A stretch of 34,082 bases of DNA, from contig CAKQMI010000018.1 in NCBI GenBank assembly GCA_934254835.1, positions 1 through 34,082 on the forward strand, given 5' to 3'. Made by a program: the position numbers and the translations under genes. Of this stretch, positions 15,668 through 23,640 are shown piece after piece. The notes beneath the pieces are model-generated. The model was not told where the DNA came from and ran no database searches. It was given only the letters and a program-made list of their open reading frames with translations. The number at the start of each line of letters is the position of its first letter. The first letter of the stretch is position 1. Origin of the DNA: an uncultured Clostridia bacterium (GTDB taxonomy: Bacteria; Bacillota; Clostridia; Christensenellales; CAG-917).

Positions 15668-17095
15668 ATGAGAAACTTAACGCTACTGACAGACTTTTAC
15701 GAACTTACGATGATGCACGGCTATCTGAAAGAGGGCATCGCCGACAACGAGGCGTGCTTCGACGTCTTTTATCGCGGTGGCAACAAGCTCGAGTATGCTA
15801 TGTGCGCGGGGCTTGAACAGGTTGTGGACTACGTCAACAATCTGCACTTCACAAAGGACGATCTCGACTATCTCGACGGCTTGGGCGTCTTTGACGAGGA
15901 ATTTATAAAAAGGCTTGAAAACTTCAAATTCACGGGGGATATTTACGCGGTGAAAGAAGGCACTATTATCTTCCCGTACGAGCCTATATTGACGATAAAA
16001 GCACCCCTTTTCGAGGCGCAACTTTTGGAAACGGCGATACTTTGTATCCTCAATCATCAGACTCTTATCGCAACCAAAGCGACAAGGCTTTGCCAAAATA
16101 CCGACGCAAAGATTATGGAGTTCGGTCTTCGTCGCGCACAGGGCCCCGACGCAGGCATTTACGGCGCAAGGGCTGCGTATATCGGAGGGTGTAGAAGTAC
16201 GTCCAATGTGCTTGCGGGGCAAATGTTCGATATTCCCGTCAAGGGCACGCACGCGCACAGTTGGGTGATGTCTTTCCCCGACGAATTGACGGCGTTTCGC
16301 GCGTACGCCGACCTCTATCCCGAGGGCTGTATGTTGCTTGTCGATACCTACGACACGTTAAAGAGCGGTGTCCCCAACGCAATAAAAGTCTTTGACGAGC
16401 TGAAACAAAAAGGATACAAACCTTTGGGTATTCGCTTGGACAGCGGTGACCTTGCGTATCTTTCAAAGGAAGCCAGAAAAATGCTGGACGAAGCAGGGCA
16501 TCGGGACTGTATAATTTGCGTGTCCAACGACATCGACGAGCAGGTTTTGTTGAGTTTGAAGGCGCAGGACGCGAAAATCGATTTGTTCGGTATAGGCACC
16601 CGTCTTATCACAAGTTACGACGCACCGTCGCTCGGCGGAGTTTACAAACTTTGCGCAATCGAGGAAAACGGAAAACTCGTGCCGAAAATCAAACTTTCCG
16701 ATACGCAGGCGAAAATCACCAATCCGGGGCTCAAAAAGATTTTCAGAATTTACGACGAAAACGGGTTTGCGAAAGCCGACCTCATCGCGCTCAAAAAGGA
16801 CAAAATCGACGTCGATAAACCTTTGACCATATTCCACCCGCAATATCCGTGGAAAAAAACTACGTTTGAAAAGTATTCGGTCAAAGAAATTATGGTGACG
16901 GTGTTCAAGGGCGGAAAGCAGGTGTATAAACTGCCGTCGCTCAAAGAAATCGCCGTCCACGCCGACGACGAAATCGCGCATTTTTATCCCGAGTATCTCA
17001 GGACTGTCAACACGCAGGAATACAAGGTTGACCTTTCGGACAATCTTTATAACCTCAAAATCAAAATGCTCACCAAAAACAGCAAAAAATACTAA
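15668..17095 (+). CDS. pncB: Nicotinate phosphoribosyltransferase
   Basis: 475 residues. Converts nicotinate, PRPP and ATP to nicotinate mononucleotide in NAD salvage. Visible blocks: LLTDFYELTMMHGY (6-19), EFGLRRAQGPD (151-161), GTHAHSW (193-199) containing the phosphorylatable histidine region, LLVDTYDTLKSGVPNA, and the PRPP-side GIRLDSGDLAYL. The C-terminal FHPQYPWKKTTF region is typical of the Gram-positive form. AAGGAG lies just upstream and only 9 bases separate it from lgt, so galK-lgt-pncB forms one transcription unit of functionally mixed genes. No clear terminator follows. Confidence 0.93.
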   Translation: MRNLTLLTDFYELTMMHGYLKEGIADNEACFDVFYRGGNKLEYAMCAGLEQVVDYVNNLHFTKDDLDYLDGLGVFDEEFIKRLENFKFTGDIYAVKEGTIIFPYEPILTIKAPLFEAQLLETAILCILNHQTLIATKATRLCQNTDAKIMEFGLRRAQGPDAGIYGARAAYIGGCRSTSNVLAGQMFDIPVKGTHAHSWVMSFPDELTAFRAYADLYPEGCMLLVDTYDTLKSGVPNAIKVFDELKQKGYKPLGIRLDSGDLAYLSKEARKMLDEAGHRDCIICVSNDIDEQVLLSLKAQDAKIDLFGIGTRLITSYDAPSLGGVYKLCAIEENGKLVPKIKLSDTQAKITNPGLKKIFRIYDENGFAKADLIALKKDKIDVDKPLTIFHPQYPWKKTTFEKYSVKEIMVTVFKGGKQVYKLPSLKEIAVHADDEIAHFYPEYLRTVNTQEYKVDLSDNLYNLKIKMLTKNSKKY

Positions 17096-17172
17096 TTTTC
17101 GTCTTTTTTCGACAATATTTTCAAAAATAAAAATACCTTCGTCGGCTACAATATGGTCACGGAGGTTTTTTT

Positions 17173-17727
17173 GTGAGTAAAAAAGATTTAACGTTCAAAA
17201 CACAACTCAACGGCTACAACAAAAGCGAGGTCGACGAGCGACTTGAAAAGGACGCAAGACGCATCGAGGTGCTCGAGGCGCAAATCGCGCTTGTCGATGG
17301 ATTGAAAGAGGAAAACCAAAGATTGTCCGAGGAGGTCGAAAAGTACAAAAAAAACGAGGAAGAGGTCAAGAACGTCCTTGCCGTCGCAACGAAAAAAGCG
17401 TTTGACATCAAAACGGATATGAAACTGCAATACGCACTCGAAACCGAACGGCTGAAACTTTTCAAGGCGAAGTGGACGGGCGCGTACGACGAGCTGAAAA
17501 AGAAATACAAATTCGACACCGACGCGATGACCGTCGAAAGCACCATTACCGACGTGTCCTTGAAAATAGAGGCTATCCTCAACAAGGACTTCGGCATACC
17601 CCTCGTGGACGACCGAAACGACGCCGAAAAACAACTTATGGAGGAGGCGGACAGACTTTCGATAAGTCAGGACGAAATCAATAAACTTGTCGAAAAATTG
17701 AAAGGTGAACTCAAAAACGTATCTTAA
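17173..17727 (+). CDS. DivIVA-like coiled-coil protein
   Basis: 184 residues starting with GTG, with GGAGG seven bases upstream. The N-terminus FKTQLNGYNKSEVDERL matches the DivIVA/GpsB lipid-binding domain pattern (F-x-GY-x-x-EVD-x-x-L), followed by a coiled coil over about residues 24-70 and a helical C-terminal part. DivIVA-family proteins mark curved membrane at poles and septa and recruit division or wall-synthesis factors. This one is short and divergent, so a specialised GpsB- or SepIVA-like role is possible. A weak -10 (TACAAT, 17147-17152) precedes it without a clear -35. Confidence 0.7.
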   Translation: MSKKDLTFKTQLNGYNKSEVDERLEKDARRIEVLEAQIALVDGLKEENQRLSEEVEKYKKNEEEVKNVLAVATKKAFDIKTDMKLQYALETERLKLFKAKWTGAYDELKKKYKFDTDAMTVESTITDVSLKIEAILNKDFGIPLVDDRNDAEKQLMEEADRLSISQDEINKLVEKLKGELKNVS

Positions 17728-17731
17728 CCGC

Positions 17732-17760
17732 TTGAAAACGCCATATAAATGTTGTATAAT
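17732..17760 (+). promoter_or_regulatory. Promoter placing the transcript start on the ATG
   Basis: TTGAAA (17732-17737), a 17-base spacer and TATAAT (17755-17760). The expected start, seven bases after the -10, is the A of the ATG at 17767, predicting a leaderless mRNA. Confidence 0.65.
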
Positions 17761-17766
17761 ATAAAT

Positions 17767-18486
17767 ATGCCAGATTTATATTTATACACGACAATTGCAA
17801 TATTACCCCTTGTGTTGCTCACCCTTATCGTCGGGTTTATGGTGCAATACAGGTTTTCAAAATACTCGAAAGAAAGCAATCTTTCGGGGCTTTCGGGTGC
17901 GGAAGCGGCGCGGAAAATCTTGGACGAGCACGGGCTTTTCGGCGTGCAAATCGTCAGGATAGACGGCAATCTCACCGACAATTTCAACCCGAAAACCAAC
18001 GTTGTTTCGCTGTCGGCGAGCGTCTATGACGGCAGGACTATTTCGGCTGTCGCGGTCGCCGCGCACGAGGTCGGTCACGCCATTCAGCACGCCGAAGACT
18101 ACGCCCCAATGAAACTTCGCGGGGTGCTTGTGCCTGCGTGCAATATTTCGTCCAGAGCGGCAATGCCACTTCTTCTTATCGGCATACTTTTGGAAATTTT
18201 CCTGAGCGACAATCCCGTGTCGGGCGTGCTGTTTTTCTTGGGTATCGCGTGCTACGCACTGTACGCATTGTTCACGCTCATTACGCTCCCGGTTGAGTTC
18301 AACGCGTCAAGACGCGCCGGCGAAAACCTTGTGGACTACGGCGTCATCGACGCCCGTGACGAAAGAAAGGTCAACTCGATGCTTCGCGTGGCGGGCATGA
18401 CCTATGTCATGAGTTTTGCGATGGCACTTTTGCAAATGCTTAGGATCATCGCGATTTTCGGCGGATCGAGAAGCAGGAAGAAATAA
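17767..18486 (+). CDS. YugP-family membrane zinc metallopeptidase
   Basis: 239 residues of the Zn_peptidase_2 (YugP) family. A transmembrane helix at about 8-28 is followed by a soluble stretch with HEVGH (100-104), the zinc-binding and catalytic HExxH. Further membrane helices lie at about 133-148, 152-174 and near 210-235. E177 in LPVEFNASRRA is a candidate third ligand. Substrates of the family are unknown; membrane-protein quality control is a common guess. An in-frame ATG at 17749 lies within the promoter spacer, so I start at 17767. Neither ATG has a Shine-Dalgarno. The gene converges on a minus-strand gene with no intervening base. Confidence 0.87.
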   Translation: MPDLYLYTTIAILPLVLLTLIVGFMVQYRFSKYSKESNLSGLSGAEAARKILDEHGLFGVQIVRIDGNLTDNFNPKTNVVSLSASVYDGRTISAVAVAAHEVGHAIQHAEDYAPMKLRGVLVPACNISSRAAMPLLLIGILLEIFLSDNPVSGVLFFLGIACYALYALFTLITLPVEFNASRRAGENLVDYGVIDARDERKVNSMLRVAGMTYVMSFAMALLQMLRIIAIFGGSRSRKK

Positions 18487-19443
18487 TCAGTTTATATCGG
18501 TTATAAATCCGTCTTTTACGGTGAAATCGAACACGCGGGGCGTGATTATCGGCTCGGCTGTATAAGAAATCAAAGCGACTTTTTTAAGGTCGCTTATTTT
18601 TTGCGCCGTTTCGTGCTTTATCGGCGAAATTTCGTCAAAAGGTCGGAAGTAATCCAAAAAAGTCTGCGGGTTTTCCTGCATTTCGGGGGCGAGGTATTCT
18701 TTGGACTTTTCAAAATCGCCCGCCTGCAATGCCTCCAAAAAAAGATAGGGCACAAGTTCGTCGGGATAACGCTTGTTTTGAAGATAAGAAAACTCGGTTT
18801 TTGTTGTCACGCGCTTATTGGAAAACGAAAAAGTCGTGGACTTCACGCGCGACAACATATCTTTCATATAAGTCGTTGCGGTCACGCCGAGGCTTGAAAA
18901 CGACACGTCGTCCGCCGAAACCGACAGCAGTTTTTGAAATTTGCCGTCGTACAGCGCAACGAGAAGAAATTGTTGCTCGGCTTCTCCGCTGACCACGATA
19001 AGCAAGCCTTCTTTCGTTTCGGAAAAAGAAATTTTCGGGGAAGTTACGGGCGGTATTTCGACGGTTGTCACCCCGCCCGCGCACTCGAAAATCGCACGGG
19101 TTTTGGTGTCTTTATAAATTGTGACGAGGACTGTGTCGCCAAAATAATTCGTTTCGTTTTGCACGATTGCGACAGGCGGGGCATACTCAAAAAATTTTTG
19201 CGGAGAAATCAGCACGTCGTACGCGCCGTTTCGCCAGTCGATAAGTTGCGCCGTGCCGTACACCCGCACCGTGTTTTTGACGTCGATGACGGCGTAGGAC
19301 GGAATGAAAATTTCACCGCCCGCGTTCTCTTTCAGCGCGCACAGCATAATATTGCCGTCTGATTTTTCAATCGAAAACGGGGCGTCGTACGATACGTTGT
19401 TGCAAACGATAATCCCGCTCGGGGCAAAATAAAACCTCGCCAT
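18487..19443 (-). CDS. Hypothetical protein, lineage-specific
   Basis: 318 residues, not recognised. No signal peptide, lipobox or membrane helix is evident. The first 200 residues look beta-rich (alternating hydrophobic strands such as ARFYFAPSGIIVCNNV and FGDTVLVTIY); the rest is more helical (PYLFLEALQAGDFEKSKEYL, about 232-251) and ends in a short beta segment. The ATG has no Shine-Dalgarno; a TATATT (19455-19450) six bases upstream could make the message leaderless. Its stop codon abuts the stop of the convergent peptidase gene. The lipoprotein gene upstream on the same strand is 39 bases away, so the two may form an operon. Confidence 0.7.
   Translation of the reverse strand: MARFYFAPSGIIVCNNVSYDAPFSIEKSDGNIMLCALKENAGGEIFIPSYAVIDVKNTVRVYGTAQLIDWRNGAYDVLISPQKFFEYAPPVAIVQNETNYFGDTVLVTIYKDTKTRAIFECAGGVTTVEIPPVTSPKISFSETKEGLLIVVSGEAEQQFLLVALYDGKFQKLLSVSADDVSFSSLGVTATTYMKDMLSRVKSTTFSFSNKRVTTKTEFSYLQNKRYPDELVPYLFLEALQAGDFEKSKEYLAPEMQENPQTFLDYFRPFDEISPIKHETAQKISDLKKVALISYTAEPIITPRVFDFTVKDGFITDIN
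18573..18602 (+). terminator. Plus-strand terminator inside the opposing gene
   Basis: AAGCGAC (18573-18579) and GTCGCTT (18589-18595) pair around a 9-base loop and are followed by ATTTTTT. It begins 87 bases after the peptidase stop codon, within the 3' end of the minus-strand gene, so the peptidase mRNA would be antisense to that gene's end. Confidence 0.6.
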
Positions 19444-19482
19444 ACAATAAATATACGGCGAGGCAGTGTGATTTATGAAATA

Positions 19483-20301
19483 TTATGACGCGCTTGTTGC
19501 CGATGCGTCTTTCAAGGTATAGGTGAAGCCGTTTTCGACAAACTCGACAAGCACCTGTTTCAATTTATATTGGTTGGCAAGCTCGATATCGGACTTTGCG
19601 TAATAGGCGCGGAAAGCCTGATTTGTCGTGACGGGAGCGGACGTCAACGCAACGTAAACAGCCTGACAATCGACCGCACCTTCGTTGCCTGAGACGGTGT
19701 ATTTTTTGTTTTCCGTGGAGCCAAGCGAGCATTGAAGTTTCACAACGCGGTTTTCGCGAGGCGCAAAGGTGTTGAACGCAAGGTTGAACTTTTTGTCGAA
19801 AGTCGCGCCACGAATTATGGTGTAAAACTGCATATTGTCGTAGTAGGGCGACGCGATTTCGTGCTCGGTTGCAGAAGTTTCGACGGGGATAGAGTCGCCT
19901 TTTGCAACGAAAAACCTGAGTTTTTTGCCGTCATAGACGATTTTCTCGGTGGATTTTTCGCCGTTTTTCTCGGTGGTCAAAAGACTTTCGGACGGAAGAA
20001 AACTGCCCGATTTTGAAAATTTGACGCGCCCGAAAAATTTGGTGCCGTCGTCCATTTCCTGCGTCCTTTCGATGACGTAACCGCCGTCCGAGGGACTGAT
20101 CTTGAAAGTGAGAGTGCCATTGACGACGCTGTCGCCGACTTTTCCCGATACGGAATATACGAACGTCTCGACAAAGTCGTTGTTGCAGAAGTTCAAACGC
20201 AGAAGTTTATCGGTCGGAACGTTGTTTCCGCACGCAACGAGCGAAAACGCAAGAATCGACGCAGTGATAATCGTTAATACAATCAAAACAAATTTTTTCA
20301 T
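19483..20301 (-). CDS. Hypothetical lipoprotein
   Basis: 272 residues. The N-terminus (KK, hydrophobic core, LVAC24 followed by GNN) is a clear lipoprotein signal, so the protein should be lipidated by Lgt and exposed outside the membrane. The rest is beta-rich with no recognised domain. The start codon lies eight bases after a TATACT -10 element with an extended TG, and there is no Shine-Dalgarno, so the mRNA is probably leaderless. It is divergent from addB. Confidence 0.75.
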   Translation of the reverse strand: MKKFVLIVLTIITASILAFSLVACGNNVPTDKLLRLNFCNNDFVETFVYSVSGKVGDSVVNGTLTFKISPSDGGYVIERTQEMDDGTKFFGRVKFSKSGSFLPSESLLTTEKNGEKSTEKIVYDGKKLRFFVAKGDSIPVETSATEHEIASPYYDNMQFYTIIRGATFDKKFNLAFNTFAPRENRVVKLQCSLGSTENKKYTVSGNEGAVDCQAVYVALTSAPVTTNQAFRAYYAKSDIELANQYKLKQVLVEFVENGFTYTLKDASATSAS

Positions 20302-20308
20302 ATACGGT

Positions 20309-20336
20309 AGTATAGCATATATTCAAAAAAAAGCAA
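20309..20336 (-). promoter_or_regulatory. Extended -10 promoter of the lipoprotein gene
   Basis: On the minus strand TTGCTT (20336-20331), a 16-base spacer and TATACT (20314-20309) with TGC directly before it. The predicted start at 20302-20301 coincides with the ATG. Confidence 0.6.
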
Positions 20337-20364
20337 AGCATATAAAGTATTTTGTCCCCGTGCG

Positions 20365-20393
20365 TTGCTTAAACGCCGAAAGTACTGTATAAT
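20365..20393 (+). promoter_or_regulatory. Promoter of addBA
   Basis: TTGCTT (20365-20370), 17 bases, TATAAT (20388-20393). The start near 20400 gives a 31-base, almost pure A+T leader with no Shine-Dalgarno before the ATG. Confidence 0.6.
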
Positions 20394-20430
20394 TATTATA
20401 AATATAGATATATACTTTATCATTATAAAT

Positions 20431-23400
20431 ATGAGCGTAAAAATTATTCTTTCCAACACGTTCGGGTTTTCCGCCGACAATATGTATCGGCTCATCGCCA
20501 AAAACGCCGAGGACGGCAAAAAAATCGTCATCGTCCCCGACAAGTTTTCGCTTGCCTTTGAAAGAAATATATTGAAAAAACTGGGCATTACCTCGACTTT
20601 CGACGTGGACGTCACGTCGTTTATGCGTCTTGCCGTCAAAACGCTCAGAAATAAAAATCAAAAGTGTCTGACGCCCGAAGGCTCGGTTATGCTGTTGAAA
20701 AGGGCGATTGACGAGGTCAAAGACAATCTGACCGTTTATAAGGAAGTTGACGACGTCGCTTTCCCGCGCGAAATGTACGCCGTCATCACCGCGTTAAGAA
20801 ACAGCGGAATAAATGCCAAGGACACTGCGTCCGTCGACGACAAAAAACTGAAAGACGTCGGCATTATTTATGAAAAATATCTGGACGTTTTGCACAAGTC
20901 GTTCATTGATTCGACCTCTCGGCTCGAGGCGTTTTCGGACGAAATAGGCGACGATTTTTCGTCCGCGGACGTTTATATCTTCGGTTTTCCCGATTTCACC
21001 GCAACGCAGTACGAGATAATTTTCAGGCTTTTCGTCCACGCAAGAAACGTGACGGTGGGGCTTATCGCGCCCGCGGACGACGCCAAAAACAAAAGGATTT
21101 ATCCGTCGCGTCCCGTTAAAAAACTTTGTTCCTATTTGGACGACGCAAAAATAAAGTACGACGTGTCGCACGCCGACGTTGCGCTCAACCCCGTCAAAAA
21201 ACAACTGTCCGATCTTTTTTCTTACGCAGGACTTCCGCCCGTCGAAACAAACGGGAAAGTCGAAATCGTCGAGGCGAAAAACATCACCGACGAGGTGGAA
21301 TATATCGCCAAAAACATCAGACGAAACGTCATCGAAAACGGGCTGAGATACAATGACTTCGCCGTCGTGGTGCCGTCGTCGGACGACTATGAAAACGACG
21401 TGAAAAACGTCTTTGAAAGGCTGAGGCTTCCGTACTTTTTGGACAAGAAAATTCCCTTTTCGTCCGCACCGCAGACAAGATATATTTTGTCGGCGATAAA
21501 GTGCGTGGCGGACGGATTTGACTTTGACGACGTCAATTCCCTCATCAAAAATCCGCTGTTTTATAAATCTCGGGATGGCTATGAGAGCGTGCAGTACTTT
21601 GAAAATTTCGTTCTGAAAAACGCGCTCACGAATAAACTCAACAAAAAATTCAACGACAAAGAGGCTGAAAAAATCAGAAAACGCATTTTTTCGGTGACCG
21701 CTCCGTTTATGGGACTGGACGGTGAAAGTACCGAAAAATACGCGTCCGCGCTTTTCGAGTTTTTGGAAAACGAAAACGTACAAGAGTTTTCCGAGGGCGT
21801 TTTCGACGCCGTAAAAACCGTTGAGGGCAAGGCGTCCACGCAGTTTTACGATAAATTTATCGATATCGTCGCCGAAATGCAAGTCGTGCTGAAAGACGCG
21901 TCGTTTTCGCTTTTCGAGTTTTCAGAAACCTTAAAAGGCGTGTTCGAGAACGTGAAAGTCGCGCTTGTGCCGATGTACCTCGACAGCGTGTACGTCGGGC
22001 GCATCAACGAAAGTTTCTTTGACGGCATAAAAATCGCGTACGTCGCGGGGGCGGTCGAGGGGCTTGTCCCTCAGGCGGTCGCAAATACGGCGGTTTTGGG
22101 CGTCAAGGAGGAAGAAAGCCTCATAAAAAAAGGTTTGGATATTTACCCGTCCAAGCGCGACAGCGTCAAAAACAACGCTTTCGAGCTGACGTCGTTTTTA
22201 ATTAAACCCGACAAAGTCGTGGTGACTTATCCGCTGAATTATAAGGGGACGGAAAGTCGCGCGTCGGCGTTTGTGACCTCGCTTTCGCAATACTTCACCG
22301 TCGACAAAAAACCCCTTGTTCCGACAAAAACCGATAAAAAACGCGCAAGAACCAAAGACGAGGAAATTTTGGACTACGCCTTCGACACGGCAACCTACGA
22401 AAACGGAAAATACAAACTTTTGCTTGCAAAATCCTTGAAAAGCGCAAAACAAAAGGAAAATGCCGGCAGTTTCTTCGGACTTTTGTCCGACGACGACAAG
22501 GCGTACGTTCAAAAACTTTTGTCGGCGCCAGGCGAACAGGAAAAAGTCAAAATCAATTTGTCGCTCGAGCGGGGCGTGTTTTCGGCAAGCCAACTCGAAA
22601 CGTATTTTGCGTGTCCGTACAAGCAGTTTATGCGCTACGGATTGAGGCTTAAACCGCGCGAAGAAGGGGTGTTGCGCACCCTTGAAACAGGCACGCTTAT
22701 GCACGCCGTCATGGAAAAGTTTGTGAAAGAAAGGGTTTATGAAAACCCCACCGACGAAAATATACAAAGCGTGTGCGATCGCGCCGTAAAGGAGCAACTC
22801 GCTTTGCCCGAATTCAAGCAGTACGACACCGCAAAATACAAACTGTCGTTCGAGCGCATTAAAAAGGAAGGGGCAAAGATTTGCAAGGAAATTTCAGCGC
22901 AAATCCAAAAATCCGACTTCAAACCGTACCTTGCCGAGGCGAAAATCGGAAAAGAGGGCGAAGCCACGCTTCACGGTATGAAAATCGAAAAGGACGGCAA
23001 AGAGTACGTCCTTGTCGGCAGTATCGACCGTATTGACGCTTATAAGGACTATTTTTCCGTAATCGACTATAAAAGTTTTGAAAAGAAGTGGTCGGTCAGA
23101 GACATTTTCAGCGGTGAAAAAATCCAGCCCGTGCTGTATATGGGCGCGGTGAATAACGGAAAACTGAAATATCCCGTCGGGTTATTGTATCAGCCGGTGT
23201 CGGTCGGGTACAAGTCGAAGGGCAAAAACCGCTTCAAAATGAGCGGATTTATCATAAACGACGCGGAAATTCTGAAAAATATGGACAACACGCTCGACGC
23301 AGACGTAAAAAGCAAATTTCTGCCGGTGTCGCTGAAAGGCGACGGCACTGCAACAAAACGCGCCAACGTCGTGTCCGACACCGCATTCACGGCGTTCCAA

Positions 23401-23640
23401 AGATACGTCGAAAAGTTGTCCGAAAAAGCAATAAACGAGATTTTGGACGGAAATATCGCGCCGTCGCCCATCGAGCGCGCGTGCGTATTCTGTGACTTTA
23501 AGGATATATGTCCGCACGAGGGCGACGAAAGGATTGTCCGCGCGGGGTTCCCCGCCGTGTCCTCGCCCGACGACCTTTTGACGCTTGCAAACGGTGGCGA
23601 ATTGCAAAGCCGTATTGCCGAGGAGAACGATGATGACTGA
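20431..23640 (+). CDS. addB: AddB subunit of the AddAB helicase-nuclease
   Basis: 1069 residues, close to the usual 1150. AddAB resects double-strand breaks up to a Chi-type site and loads RecA. The RecB-family nuclease has D866 (GSIDRID), D879 and K881 (DYK). The iron-sulfur staple cysteines are C728 (FACPYKQF), C1018, C1021 and C1027 (CVFCDFKDIC). Residues after the start (KIILSNTFGFSADN) occupy the place of the GxSGSGKT Walker A in well-studied AddB, so the nucleotide-binding loop appears lost. I start at the ATG giving MSVKIIL; the frame is open upstream but runs into the promoter. The gene overlaps addA by 8 bases. Confidence 0.92.
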   Translation: MSVKIILSNTFGFSADNMYRLIAKNAEDGKKIVIVPDKFSLAFERNILKKLGITSTFDVDVTSFMRLAVKTLRNKNQKCLTPEGSVMLLKRAIDEVKDNLTVYKEVDDVAFPREMYAVITALRNSGINAKDTASVDDKKLKDVGIIYEKYLDVLHKSFIDSTSRLEAFSDEIGDDFSSADVYIFGFPDFTATQYEIIFRLFVHARNVTVGLIAPADDAKNKRIYPSRPVKKLCSYLDDAKIKYDVSHADVALNPVKKQLSDLFSYAGLPPVETNGKVEIVEAKNITDEVEYIAKNIRRNVIENGLRYNDFAVVVPSSDDYENDVKNVFERLRLPYFLDKKIPFSSAPQTRYILSAIKCVADGFDFDDVNSLIKNPLFYKSRDGYESVQYFENFVLKNALTNKLNKKFNDKEAEKIRKRIFSVTAPFMGLDGESTEKYASALFEFLENENVQEFSEGVFDAVKTVEGKASTQFYDKFIDIVAEMQVVLKDASFSLFEFSETLKGVFENVKVALVPMYLDSVYVGRINESFFDGIKIAYVAGAVEGLVPQAVANTAVLGVKEEESLIKKGLDIYPSKRDSVKNNAFELTSFLIKPDKVVVTYPLNYKGTESRASAFVTSLSQYFTVDKKPLVPTKTDKKRARTKDEEILDYAFDTATYENGKYKLLLAKSLKSAKQKENAGSFFGLLSDDDKAYVQKLLSAPGEQEKVKINLSLERGVFSASQLETYFACPYKQFMRYGLRLKPREEGVLRTLETGTLMHAVMEKFVKERVYENPTDENIQSVCDRAVKEQLALPEFKQYDTAKYKLSFERIKKEGAKICKEISAQIQKSDFKPYLAEAKIGKEGEATLHGMKIEKDGKEYVLVGSIDRIDAYKDYFSVIDYKSFEKKWSVRDIFSGEKIQPVLYMGAVNNGKLKYPVGLLYQPVSVGYKSKGKNRFKMSGFIINDAEILKNMDNTLDADVKSKFLPVSLKGDGTATKRANVVSDTAFTAFQRYVEKLSEKAINEILDGNIAPSPIERACVFCDFKDICPHEGDERIVRAGFPAVSSPDDLLTLANGGELQSRIAEENDDD

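Noticed and set aside
20794..21882. 362-codon minus-strand open frame opposite addB
   Set aside because: Shadow of addB codon usage; no start signal, and the sense strand carries a recognised family.
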